Below are positions 1 to 8,014 of a DNA stretch of 16,796 nucleotides, one piece after another. Made by a program: the position numbers and the translations under genes. The notes under the pieces were generated by a model. It worked only from the letters and a program-made list of their open reading frames with translations. It was not told where the DNA came from and did not search any database. Each line of letters begins with the position of its first letter. The first letter of the stretch is position 1. This stretch comes from Echinococcus granulosus (lineage: Eukaryota; Platyhelminthes; Cestoda; Cyclophyllidea; Taeniidae): positions 39,285 to 56,080 of the forward strand of contig NW_020170610.1 of the NCBI RefSeq assembly GCF_000524195.1, written 5' to 3'.

Positions 1-910
1 CTTTGCAATTACTTCCAATTGTTGCGACTGATTTCGCAACACATGCACAAACGCAAGGCAACAAATCAACCTTACAGGTGGCTGTGAAGGCTCCGTCGAT
101 CCTTCCTAATCATCGGATGAATAGATCACATTTGCCCTTCCATTTGATTCACGAGTAAATATTTCAATATAAAAGCAACAACTGGGCACGAACTACAACA
201 CTAGCAGAGATTTGTAAATATGGGGGAAAGTGGTGGTTAGCAGCAGGAAGGCAGCCATACCTTTGAACACATACCCACGTTAAATCTACCTACATGTCTC
301 TATGCACCTACTGTTGTAATATCTTAAATGCTCACCACTGTTCCCCATCCTAATGGAACATCCTGTTCTTCTCTATTTTCCAGCCTTGCAGAACAGAAAT
401 GTGACAACGATGCTTCGATAACAGTTGAGAAATCAGCATTTCCTCCTACGCCACTCGACCACTTTCGTGTTAGGTACTGTGAGATAGGCTGGTCAGGAAT
501 AAGGCGAATGTCTACCTGGTTTCGTATTGGAGTCCGAAAGGTGAAGTCGAGGGTCAGCAGGGTATCATAGCGATCGTTGAGTAGGATGATAAGGTCTTCA
601 ATTGCTCTTCTGTTAACGAAACACTAAAATTTGTACTTAAGCACCCATGGGGAGACTCCCATCATTCATTTGAGAATATTGATGCGGTACGCTGAGTGAA
701 GCCTTGTGTTTTGTGCGAAGTAACTGCAAATCAAGTGCCACTTCTATGAAGGTAATCTCCAATTTATCGATGACAGTGGAAAGATAATCGAAAGAATACA
801 ACGACAGTGTGCCACGTAGTCAACAACTTGTGTAGTCGGTTACCACGACAAAGGAGAATAGCGAGCATCTGTTCGATGTCCATATGTCATTCCGAAGTTG
901 AGTGTACCAT
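1..910. other. 3' flank of the lectin/CCP gene, no other gene seen
   Basis: Should contain the 3' untranslated region of the minus-strand gene. I see no AATAAA on the minus strand; a GATAAA at 768-763 is the only close variant. Short open frames on both strands have no recognisable features. Confidence 0.5.
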
Positions 911-1167
911 CTACTGCTTGGCTTTGGCCTCACTTTTCGCCTTTCGCAGACGTCTCTTGGCTAGCCACAGTCTCTTCTGCAGTCGAACGTTATTGAAGAA
1001 CCAGCCAATGTCACGATGCAGAGTGGCCAGATCGAGCAGCACCAGAGACACGAAGAAGATGACGATGATGCCAATGACGACAGCACCCAGTTGGTCAGCC
1101 GAGGGGGCCTCTATTGGTGGTGGAACATAGCGACCTGCGGAACTTGTGGTCAAGCTTTCGGCCACCG
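911..1167 (-). CDS. Exon 8: stalk, transmembrane helix and basic cytoplasmic tail
   Basis: Encodes residues 529-612 and TAG. A short S/T/P-rich stalk (SLTTSSA, YVPPPIEAPS) precedes a hydrophobic helix at about 554-575 (LGAVVIGIIVIFFVSLVLL). The tail has an amphipathic segment (DIGWFFNNV) followed by a dense basic cluster in the last 25 residues with only one acidic residue. The positive-inside rule supports a cytoplasmic C-terminus. The acceptor is ccaccacag. The tail has no tyrosine-based signalling motif. A GATAAA hexamer on the minus strand (768-763) is a weak polyadenylation-signal candidate; no AATAAA was seen downstream. Confidence 0.85.
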
Positions 1168-4100
1168 CTGTGGTGGTTAAAATGAACAAAGTGTTTGCTC
1201 TGCATCGACTTTTCACAGTATATGCAAAAAATCAGGAATTTGCTCATTTTGTAAGTGAGCGTTATGATATGCCATTCATTAAATCCCTACTCAAGTACTT
1301 GGGTTCTTCACCCTCTGTGGATTGTATTTGCATACTAGTGTAGTGGTAGAAACCTGTCTGCTAACACCACACCCCCCATCCATGTTGACACGCTTTATGA
1401 TGACTTCAGGGAAGACGCGGAGTGTGGAAACATTAGCACTGGGAGAGGAGGTCGTCTGCATGTGCAAACGTTGCCAACCATGAGTGTTGATGTATGAAGA
1501 TGTCAATTATAAATGAGCGAATTTGTCGAATCACCATCTGTATTTGGCAAATGTCCGACTTCGAGTTACGCACAATAGCTAGTAGTGGAGGTGCGTTCAT
1601 GGCTTAAGAGGTTTGCATTTAACCCCAGGATAGGGCTTATGGTATGTTGCATGCCTCTGAATGAAGAAATCTGTCACGTTCCCGGAATGTGGTGTTGCCG
1701 TTTCCAGTGATGCCTTTGGCAAATATTACCGTGAAATACAATTGGCATGCAGCCAATGCTATTTGTGGATTATGGTCACGTCTTTACTACCATATGCTCA
1801 ATAGATTCCGCCTTGATAGTGACGCAGTCTATGGCCTGAAATATCATTAAAGGTAGCACTCCACTCTTGATGCCATCTGCGATCTTTCTACTTGGACGTG
1901 AATGCAATTTAACAGAGGGTCCTGCAGCAGCTGAAGTGAGTTGCGGAGAGCTACAAAGATGACTTATAGAGGAGGAGGAGGAGGGAGTTATGGAGTAGCT
2001 TGACATTTTTACAACAACACAAGCACCTTAGTCTCCATGGCTTACTGTTCTGTTTAGGCAAGGCGATATATCGGCCACATCAGCATCCCTGTTTCGGTTT
2101 AAGTGGGGACCTTGGGGACAGCAATATCTGATTAGAAAATGCATGTATCACCTATTCATTTGCCACTTACCCCTTTACCTCGTCAAGTAGGAATGATGAA
2201 GTGAAGTGTAATGTGCATTCTAGAGCTGCTTAGTGTAAAAGGCAATGCAAGAGCTGCTCCTATGCGAGATTAGCACTGCATCAGAGCACAACGTTCAGGA
2301 CTCACTTATGCAGCCGTAAATCTGCGGTGTCCAGCGCCCAACCGGACCACAAGTGATATTCTGATCCGGCGTCTTGGTTACCGTCTCGTAGCCCTCCTGG
2401 CATACGTACCGAATCGTTGTCATATAGGGGTAGAACACTGGCTTCAGTTTGCTGCGTGTCTCCTTGGTGCCATTCTCGAATGTAATCGTGAAGTTGGCCT
2501 GTATGTTGTAGTCCCCTTTCACCAACACATCCTCGTACATGCATGTGACCGCTGCAAATGATTGTAATCCTTGAGGAATGCATCAGCTCAATTCATTATT
2601 AAAACGTCACGTTATCGCCATTTCGAAAGTCTATTTAAGTTTCGGATTTGACTTGATTTACCCACTGCACGCAATCATCGTGTAAATGCAGAGTGGCAAA
2701 ATTTATTCCACTGTATTCCAATTTTTGCAATAAGACGGATCCAACATTCATCATTTGTCCCTTTCTTATTCCCAACACCTTTACTTTTTGTGGTAGAATT
2801 GGATCTTACTTGCAGTGTGATAGCATGTCCATTATGTTGAACTGAAAATATGCTACAAAAGGCTGCAATAAGAAGAAAGTAGGAAGGAGCAAACCAATGG
2901 GTTCTGCATTGATCAACGGATACGCAAGCAATCGAGTGTGTTTTAAATACTACCATAGGTCACAACTACTCGCTGTGGCAAGGTATGCCAAAATTGAACG
3001 TGCTTTGGACCACTGAATAGAAGCATGCAGACTCACGTTGGCAGGACGAAGGTAGAGGTAGAAGTGTTCCACTGTATCCCTTCCATTCGCCCACATTGCT
3101 CTCTCCCGCCTTGAGGTCACACTCGACGTACTTCTCGAAACTGCGATCTGGGTAGAAGTAGGAATCGTAGCATCTGTAGGTGACCACATTGCCAAACTGA
3201 CTGAACTGATTCACCTGTAGAGGACCGAACTCCTCCTCAGTTAGTCGGCTTCGAGCACTGGACAGTGAAGCATATTCCGGTAGCATGGCATTCATCTCCG
3301 TCTCGTTGCAACGAATGGCTGAATGGATGTGTTAAAGGGATGCATTTAGCAGTAGATATGTCTATGCTGATGCAGCGGTGCTGAAGCTAAATGGTGAATG
3401 CTCCACCACTGTACGACTAACTCGTGCTTTGCTTTTTAGTAAATATTGGAGAGTTTGACGGGCGATGCTCCTTTTCGTTCCTTCATAATCAGGGCAAAGC
3501 AGGTTCAGATGTCATGGCATTGTCTTTTCCCTGTTTGGTTTTCCTAGACTACCATTCCCAGACGTTTGGTGTGCCCTTCACAGCTACCGGTGAACCTGTT
3601 TTGGTTTACTTACGTTGCATTGTCAATGCTGTCGTGTTAATCATTTTGATGGTCAGGTAATTTAGGCAGTTGACATTCAATTGTTAACAGTTTCACGAGC
3701 ATATTGGGTGGGAGGGACTGAAGACCAGCGTGCAAATTGCTCATATGTCTTCCTTGTGGAGACGCCTGCAATGGGATTCCAACGAAATGCACCTAATGCC
3801 ACACGCTTCAGCCCTTTAACGAATCCAAATGAAGGGCGCGAATAAGGTCATCAGTGTGCCACCAACTATGGAACTAGTTTGTGGTTAAAAACCAACCTCT
3901 TCATTTGGGTCAATTCATGTTTTGCATCGAATGCTGTCTTACAAATTGGGTTTGCATCCAGTACTTGACCAAATAATGATTAGTCTTTTACCTCACACCG
4001 CATTGAACAGGTCAAATAGAAGAAAGTAGTGTGCCTCAATTAAAACTCAATCGTTTATTGAGAAGACATTGCCCGGTACTAGCTGAAAGCGCAAAATCGA

Positions 4101-7100
4101 GTGGTAGTCCAAGGTGCCTCTACTCTGTTTTTCTATGAAACTAGCGCAATGTGCTAAGGTTCAGAGGATTTAAGGGTTTTGCCCTTGCCACTTTTGTGTT
4201 TGGATAGAACACGGAGTGAGTAATGCATTCTGCGTCTAAAGGGCAAATGGAAGAAGCACCGGGGAAGCGATTTCACTTCCTGTTACCTCCTTCCATTCCG
4301 TAAGCACTTCAAAACTGATGTGTGTGAATGGTCAGCTAAATTGCTGATTTTAATTAAGTCCAATCCCAAAGGAGTGTTAGAGGCATCCTTGCAACTAATG
4401 CCAGTAAGAGGAATTAGATAGAGGCAAACATGACAAGCCCAGGACTAGTCAAATTTGACAAATCGAAAGTCGTCTTTACGATTTACTTACTCCCCTTCAC
4501 AAAGGAGTGCTAGTAGAAAGTGAAGTTTGTGATTCCCATCAAAATGTACACTTTTGCCCACTTTCAACTGAATAGGCTGTTGTTTGAATTTCGCTGCACC
4601 ATTTATCTACTCCCCTTTCTGTAGTGCAATGAAGCGTTGCTTACATCGCTTTGCCGACAGTTGAGCATCTACTCATACCAAAACAGGCTTAACTACATTG
4701 TTGCAGTTCCCTCTAAAAGCAGTTGCTGTCATGATACACGAGCATGCATTCACCTTGCCCTTTAATTCATGCAACATGTGGATACTGCGTTACCTGGGTT
4801 AGCATCTGTCACTGTATGCACACATTCACAGAGTAGTTGCGACTGGTGTGGCTTCTAGCTTTCGTTCAGGCATCAGGTAGTAATTTGGATGTTAGAACAC
4901 TGTGAGTGGGTCTGTGTTTCCTCATCGTAATAGGCTTGCGACATACCACTGCACGCATGACACGGATCAGGATACCAGACACCCTGATGGCTGTTGCTTG
5001 ACACTGAGAGACACTGCATGCTCGCCGTCTCCTGTGTTGGATCCAGTGAGTAGACATAACCCGCGTTGCATTTAACAGTCACGTTTTCACCGTACTTAAA
5101 ACGGACTCTGTCAGGTGGCTTGATCGTCCCATTTGCCACGTGACACAGAGAGGTTGGATCCAGTTTACATGACATTTCTATAGAACAAGGGAGAAGGCAA
5201 ACAGGGATAAGTGTTCAAGGTTGTCCCATTAAGTGACTGCCATTTTGTGAGACAAGTTATGGCTTAAGACCAGGGTGAAGACTACAATCACTGGTGGGAC
5301 AACCTTGCCACTCACCCTAGTTCCCCCATTGCTCTGCAGTGCTGTTTACGCCTTCTTCACATATCGTCAAGACGGACATGCCCTATGTAAAGTAGCTAAT
5401 ACCAAGTGCTCTGCTGCTTGGGCGATCACGGTCTAGTGCATCACTTGTAATTTAGAGAGAGAGAGACCGGTTCAAACTAGGCAGAATATCCATTACAAAA
5501 ACCGCTAGATGAAGGTGGTTGAATATAAACTGCCGCTTACCGTCACATTCATTGAGGGGTAAACCGTTGTAGCTGAAGTGGACTTGGTATTGTGAGGGGT
5601 CGGCGACACCCGGATTCGCCCGTTCTCCAACACATGTGAACTGTGCGGGTGATAGCTTATCGTCAACTTTCGAGTGCACTGCTTCTGACGAATTCTTGGC
5701 TGGTCGAGGATAGAACCCGGGCATGCAGACTACTGTTGTGGTCGTGCCTGGGTGTGGTTTTGTAGGACTAAATTGCATTGTGTTGGGATTAAAACCACCA
5801 GGTGGATTTTCACAGTCCTTCACTGTAGAAAACAGGCGAACATTGCAGTTAACTCAGTGTGTTTCCGTCTTGGCATACCCGATTTCTCACTGCTATGCTA
5901 CTTCTGCTATTTGTACATCCCAACATATAACGCGCATGTTTGGCTCATCGAAATTACTATTCAGCGAAATCTTTGCCTATCAATGCTAAATACTTGGTCT
6001 ATCGCTGAGTGACACCTCATTCATGGCAATCAGAACCGACAAGTCTGAGGAAGAGCACAAGAGCACAATGGTATACACCTGGAGAAAGGGATGTTCACTT
6101 ACCCCTGTGCTCACAAATGACAGCGTGACCATCATCGCACCCATCTTCCTCCACAACAGCCACAGTTTGCCACTGTGATCCGACACGTTCGGTGGTGTAG
6201 AAGGCGGCCAGACAGTCCCCATTGCCCACTCCTCCCGACCACGACACGAAGTCCAGATTGACCACTGCATTATCGCTTTGCCACAAAAATGGTTGATTTG
6301 TGTCTTTAAGGTAAAATCTCGCCGTTAGAACTCACCTTTCCAGTGTAGCATTCCTTTCGTGCTTCTGCTGAGGTGGACTGTCATTTGGCCTGGTCATGTA
6401 AATTATCAAGCGAACGTATTCTTCATCTCACGATGCAGCCCTCAAAGTACTGCTATCGAACTCTGACCATATTACCCATGTCTCAACTATTCCAGCCTTT
6501 TGGATGACAATCCTTCTTTCCGAAATAACCTATGCCCCATACTACTGAGAAGATACTTAGATTTGATCAGTTCACCTGACCGAGCTACGTAGGCATTATC
6601 GGTAGGGCAGGAGTCGCCATTGGAACCTCTTTTATGCCAGCCTTCTGCGCAGTCAACTGGGGCATAAATAGGAGTGAGTTTGTAGTTTTGTTGGCAATTA
6701 CCGTATTTGGGGCTACCCCAGCATTTGAAGTGGTAGTGTTACAACCGATTAGTTTGCAGCTCATCTCACTAGCTATTAAACTGCTAGTAGTTACTGAATA
6801 AGAAAGGCGATTCCCCACTGCGGCTCTTACTAAGATGACTTTACTTTCTTCACTGTCATGCTTGAGAACAATTTCATTCTCCTGTGGAATCGGTCTGCAA
6901 TTTGCCTGAGCTGCATGAAAAGTGCTGTTATTTAACAGGATTGGCAAAGACTACACTGGATATTCTTAACCCAGTGGCAATTCATGCAAGCTCTATCAGT
7001 TGCAAGCCTTTAGCTGATGCTCCGATTCTAGAAGGCAGTCTGCAATTCAGTTTACTTGATTGAAAGTTAATGCACACCCGAAGAGATTGCAAATTGTGGT

Positions 7101-8014
7101 TGCATCAAGTCCATTGTTTTCTAATGTACCCGATGGGACATAGTACTCACTGTCTCGCCGAGCGTTCAGCAATACCCTCTCCTTGAGGGAATTTTGGACC
7201 AACACGTGTTTCAAAGCCTCCAAATCGTCTGAGTCACGAACTTCGGCAATCGTGACACTGACAGTGGGATAGTTTTGCAGCAGGGATCGGCAGTTGTCAT
7301 GCGCCTCCTTCTGCTTGTATCGCGTGGTGTCGGAAAACAACCTGTAGCACTTTCCGCTCCTCGGCACATATGTCCATGTTGAGTCCGCACAGGGGAAGTC
7401 CATTTCGTAGTCATTAACTCCTTCAAGGGAAGGCAATAACAGCACACGTCATTGCATGACTCAATATGTAAGGTCAACATTGCCATGGCAACTGGCTTTT
7501 CATCGTCGAAAAGATAGTTCATCGTAAGGCAATGGCGGTGGAGAATTACGAGTCATTTTCCACAAAATCACCCACTAATATTCGCAGCTTTGTCAACTTT
7601 AATTACAAAAGGCCTGTTTCTGCACCATTCCAATTGCGCCAATTTCGTCTCCGTTTGATTTGAACAAAGGATGCAGTGCGTTAAACGAATCTTTAGGTTA
7701 AGAAGAATCATAAAGTGCCTTATTAATCATCGCACTTAACCAATCGACAATCGTTTCTTTACTACTTGAAGCAGCCGCAAAGACTATTTTATAAGCGATA
7801 ACTTCCGTCAACTATTTCTCCAGTGCGAGCACAAATTGTAAGTACAAACAACACAGAAAATGGAATATTTTAAACAAATTACCACTGAGCCATGACTAAA
7901 GCATGCACAAAATGTACAACTGCAAGCCGAAGATGCTGAACTACCTTGACAAACTCGAAGCAGAGTGACTGTAAACAACAGGAAGACGTGCATCCTCCCT
8001 TCTGACTTGCCCAT
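911..8014 (-). CDS. Selectin-like type I membrane protein: CTLD + four sushi/CCP + TM (8 exons, 612 aa)
   Basis: Spliced CDS, minus strand: exons 8014-7945, 7420-7151, 6303-6103, 5822-5541, 5177-4947, 3318-3037, 2551-2306, 1167-911. Joined length is 1839 bases, 612 residues plus TAG. Residues 1-24 are a signal peptide; about 34-180 a long-form C-type lectin-like domain; CCP1 184-273, CCP2 278-350, CCP3 355-444, CCP4 449-526; a P/S/T-rich stalk 528-553; a membrane helix about 554-575; and a basic tail 576-612. All introns are GT-AG and phase 1, so the split codons rebuild cleanly (G24, N114, V181, E275, A352, P446, T528). Seven N-glycosylation sequons (N224, 290, 306, 356, 465, 472, 510) all lie in the CCP part, as expected for an ectodomain. 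By family knowledge CTLD and CCP modules act in cell-surface recognition and adhesion or complement binding; the ligand is unknown. The order resembles selectins but has no EGF domain. Start: ATG 8014 has G at -3 and G at +4. Exon structure is strong; function is inference. Confidence 0.88.
1168..2305 (-). other. Intron 7 (1138 nt)
   Basis: Lies between CCP4 and the membrane exon. It contains a (GAG)5 run at 1969-1983. An open minus-strand stretch at 1506-1291 has a possible acceptor (acatgcag), but its splice phase does not fit the gene, so I do not call an exon. Confidence 0.7.
1969..1983 (+). repeat. (GAG)5 microsatellite
   Basis: Five tandem GAG units in intron 7 of the lectin/CCP gene. 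Confidence 0.8.
2306..2551 (-). CDS. Exon 7: sushi/CCP domain 4 (membrane-proximal)
   Basis: Encodes residues 447-527. The best canonical repeat: C449, IRYVCQEGY (C496), ITCGPVGRW (C513, W519) and IYGC (C526) match the CCP Y-x-C-x-x-G-Y ... C-x-x-x-G-x-W ... C pattern. Three sequons (N465, N472, N510). It leads through a phase-1 intron into the stalk and membrane exon. Acceptor atttgcag, donor GTGAGT. Confidence 0.9.
2552..3036 (-). other. Intron 6 (485 nt)
   Basis: Lies between CCP3 and CCP4. Donor GTGAGT, acceptor atttgcag. A 93-codon minus-strand frame (2956-2675) lies mostly inside it but has no recognisable domain and no matching splice phase. Nothing else noted. Confidence 0.7.
3037..3318 (-). 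CDS. Exon 6: sushi/CCP domain 3
   Basis: Encodes residues 353-445. Cysteines C355, C401, C418 and C444, with VVTYRCYDSYFYP around Cys2 and GEW (W430) before the last cysteine. The Cys1-Cys2 spacing (45 residues between them) is long for a CCP because of an acidic/serine-rich insertion after the first strand (LSSARSRLTEEEF). Sequon at N356. Acceptor ccattcag, donor GTGAGT. Confidence 0.88.
3319..4946 (-). other. Intron 5 (1628 nt), the longest intron
   Basis: Lies between CCP2 and CCP3. I searched it for a further CCP exon (a cysteine pattern in a phase-1 open stretch on the minus strand) and found none; no sizeable minus-strand open frame lies wholly inside it. A 78-codon plus-strand frame at 3424-3660 looks like chance. 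Confidence 0.7.
4947..5177 (-). CDS. Exon 5: sushi/CCP domain 2 with six cysteines
   Basis: Encodes residues 276-351. CCP landmarks: NVTVKCNAGY (C311), MQC (C330), GVW (W342) and DPC (C347). Besides the standard four it has two further cysteines, near the start (C278 or C286) and at the end (C350), giving six. The extra pair could form a fifth disulfide between C278 and C350, bridging the domain ends. This is the shortest CCP exon (231 bp). Sequons at N290 and N306. Acceptor ttctatag, donor GTATGT. Confidence 0.87.
5216..5307. repeat. Inverted repeat inside intron 4
   Basis: CAAGGTTGTCCCA (5216-5228) has its exact inverse complement at 5295-5307. With a small gap the similarity extends inward (AGTGACTG against AGTGATTG), giving about 23-bp imperfect arms around a loop of about 45 nt. 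Confidence 0.75.
5454..5466 (+). repeat. Short (AG)n microsatellite
   Basis: Thirteen alternating A/G bases in intron 4, read as a pyrimidine tract on the transcribed minus strand. Confidence 0.8.
5541..5822 (-). CDS. Exon 4: sushi/CCP domain 1
   Basis: Encodes residues 182-274. Four cysteines (C184, C213, C244, C273) in CCP order: KDCENP, TTVVCMPGF, QFTCVGE and LNEC. The second shows the usual VxCxxGF/Y pattern. The tryptophan normally between Cys3 and Cys4 is missing, and that segment is long, so this is the most divergent of the four repeats. One sequon at N224. Acceptor ttctacag, donor GTAAGC, both phase 1. Confidence 0.87.
6103..6303 (-). CDS. Exon 3: C-terminal half of the C-type lectin-like domain
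   Basis: Encodes residues 115-180. It starts with TNQPFLWQSD, matching the F-x-W-x-(D/S)-G strand of CTLDs, then DFVSW, GNGDC (C144), DGC (C169) and AVICEH (C177), which match the conserved late cysteines and the ICE end motif. Canonical pairs would be C67-C177 and C144-C169. The EPN or QPD sugar/calcium motif is absent (SGGVGN instead) and no WND is present. The acceptor (ccttaaag) lacks the usual pyrimidine before AG, but splicing from exon 2 rebuilds ARRDNTNQPFLW, a normal-length CTLD loop. The donor is GTAAGT. Confidence 0.85.
6304..7150 (-). other. Intron 2, interrupting the lectin domain (847 nt)
   Basis: Interrupts the CTLD between the WIGL-position strand and the FLW strand. It holds the 54-bp alternative exon candidate and a long open frame (6947-6585) containing a possible phase-1 cassette at 6910-6770 (acceptor tttcatgcag, donor GTGAGA). 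Neither extra segment looks like a known domain. Confidence 0.7.
6336..6389 (-). other. Possible 54-bp alternative exon beside a 32-nt mini-intron
   Basis: Between exons 2 and 3 a 54-bp stretch ends in a strong donor (AAAG then GTGAGT at 6335-6330) and is separated from exon 3 by only 32 nt, with a branch-point-like ctaac. With the acceptor at 6390 (gaccag) it is phase 1 at both ends and open, and would add 18 residues (S-QMTVHLSR...HWK) to the CTLD loop. Against it, the acceptor has no clear pyrimidine tract and skipping it gives a more normal CTLD. I leave it out of the main model. Confidence 0.25.
7151..7420 (-). CDS. Exon 2: N-terminal half of the C-type lectin-like domain
   Basis: Encodes residues 25-113. 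C34 and C48 flank STWTYV...GKCYRLF, the extra N-terminal disulfide pair of long-form CTLDs. The alpha-1 region carries AHDNC (C67), which should pair with C177 of exon 3, and it is followed by a beta-strand/alpha-2 stretch (TIAEV, then DDLEALKHVL). It ends at VLLNARRD, the position of the WIGL strand in canonical CTLDs; here the signature Trp is replaced by Leu. The acceptor follows a pyrimidine-rich tract (ccttcccttgaag); the donor is a perfect GTGAGT. Confidence 0.88.
7421..7944 (-). other. Intron 1 (524 nt)
   Basis: Separates the signal-peptide exon from the lectin domain. Donor GTAGTT, acceptor tail ccttcccttgaag. I see no further coding exon or repeat in it. Confidence 0.7.
7945..8014 (-). 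CDS. Exon 1: start codon and signal peptide
   Basis: Encodes residues 1-23 plus the first base of codon 24. A charged N-terminus (K3, E5, R7) is followed by a hydrophobic core at about residues 9-19 (V, F, L, L, F, T, V, T, L, L), then RVCQG, a plausible signal-peptidase region. The first ATG of this frame (8014) is in a good context; a second in-frame ATG at 7993 (Met8) would also give a signal peptide. The donor is GTAGTT, weaker than the others in the gene, but the phase-1 junction to exon 2 restores a glycine codon and an open frame. Confidence 0.75.

Larger units (their letters stand above)
5178..5540 (-). other. Intron 4 (363 nt), containing an inverted repeat and a (GA)n tract
   Basis: Lies between CCP1 and CCP2. 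It contains a short AG dinucleotide run (5454-5466) and a perfect 13-bp inverted repeat (5216-5228 with 5295-5307), described separately. No coding sequence is evident. Confidence 0.7.

Noticed and set aside
1291..1506. Possible extra exon in intron 7 (S/T/V-rich frame with an acatgcag acceptor)
   Set aside because: The splice phase does not match the phase-1 junctions; the phase-1 reading meets a stop quickly.
2302..2583. 93-codon minus-strand frame overlapping exon 7
   Set aside because: Shadow of the CCP4 exon in another frame; the CCP cysteine pattern fixes the real frame.
4866..5057. 63-codon minus-strand frame overlapping exon 5
   Set aside because: Alternate-frame shadow of CCP2 with no domain pattern of its own.
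5460..5480. Possible tRNA T-loop (GGTTCAAAC)
   Set aside because: No acceptor or D-arm pairing; it sits beside a microsatellite in an intron.
5723..6012. Two plus-strand frames antisense to exon 4 and intron 3
   Set aside because: They overlap a well-supported exon on the other strand and show no recognisable features.
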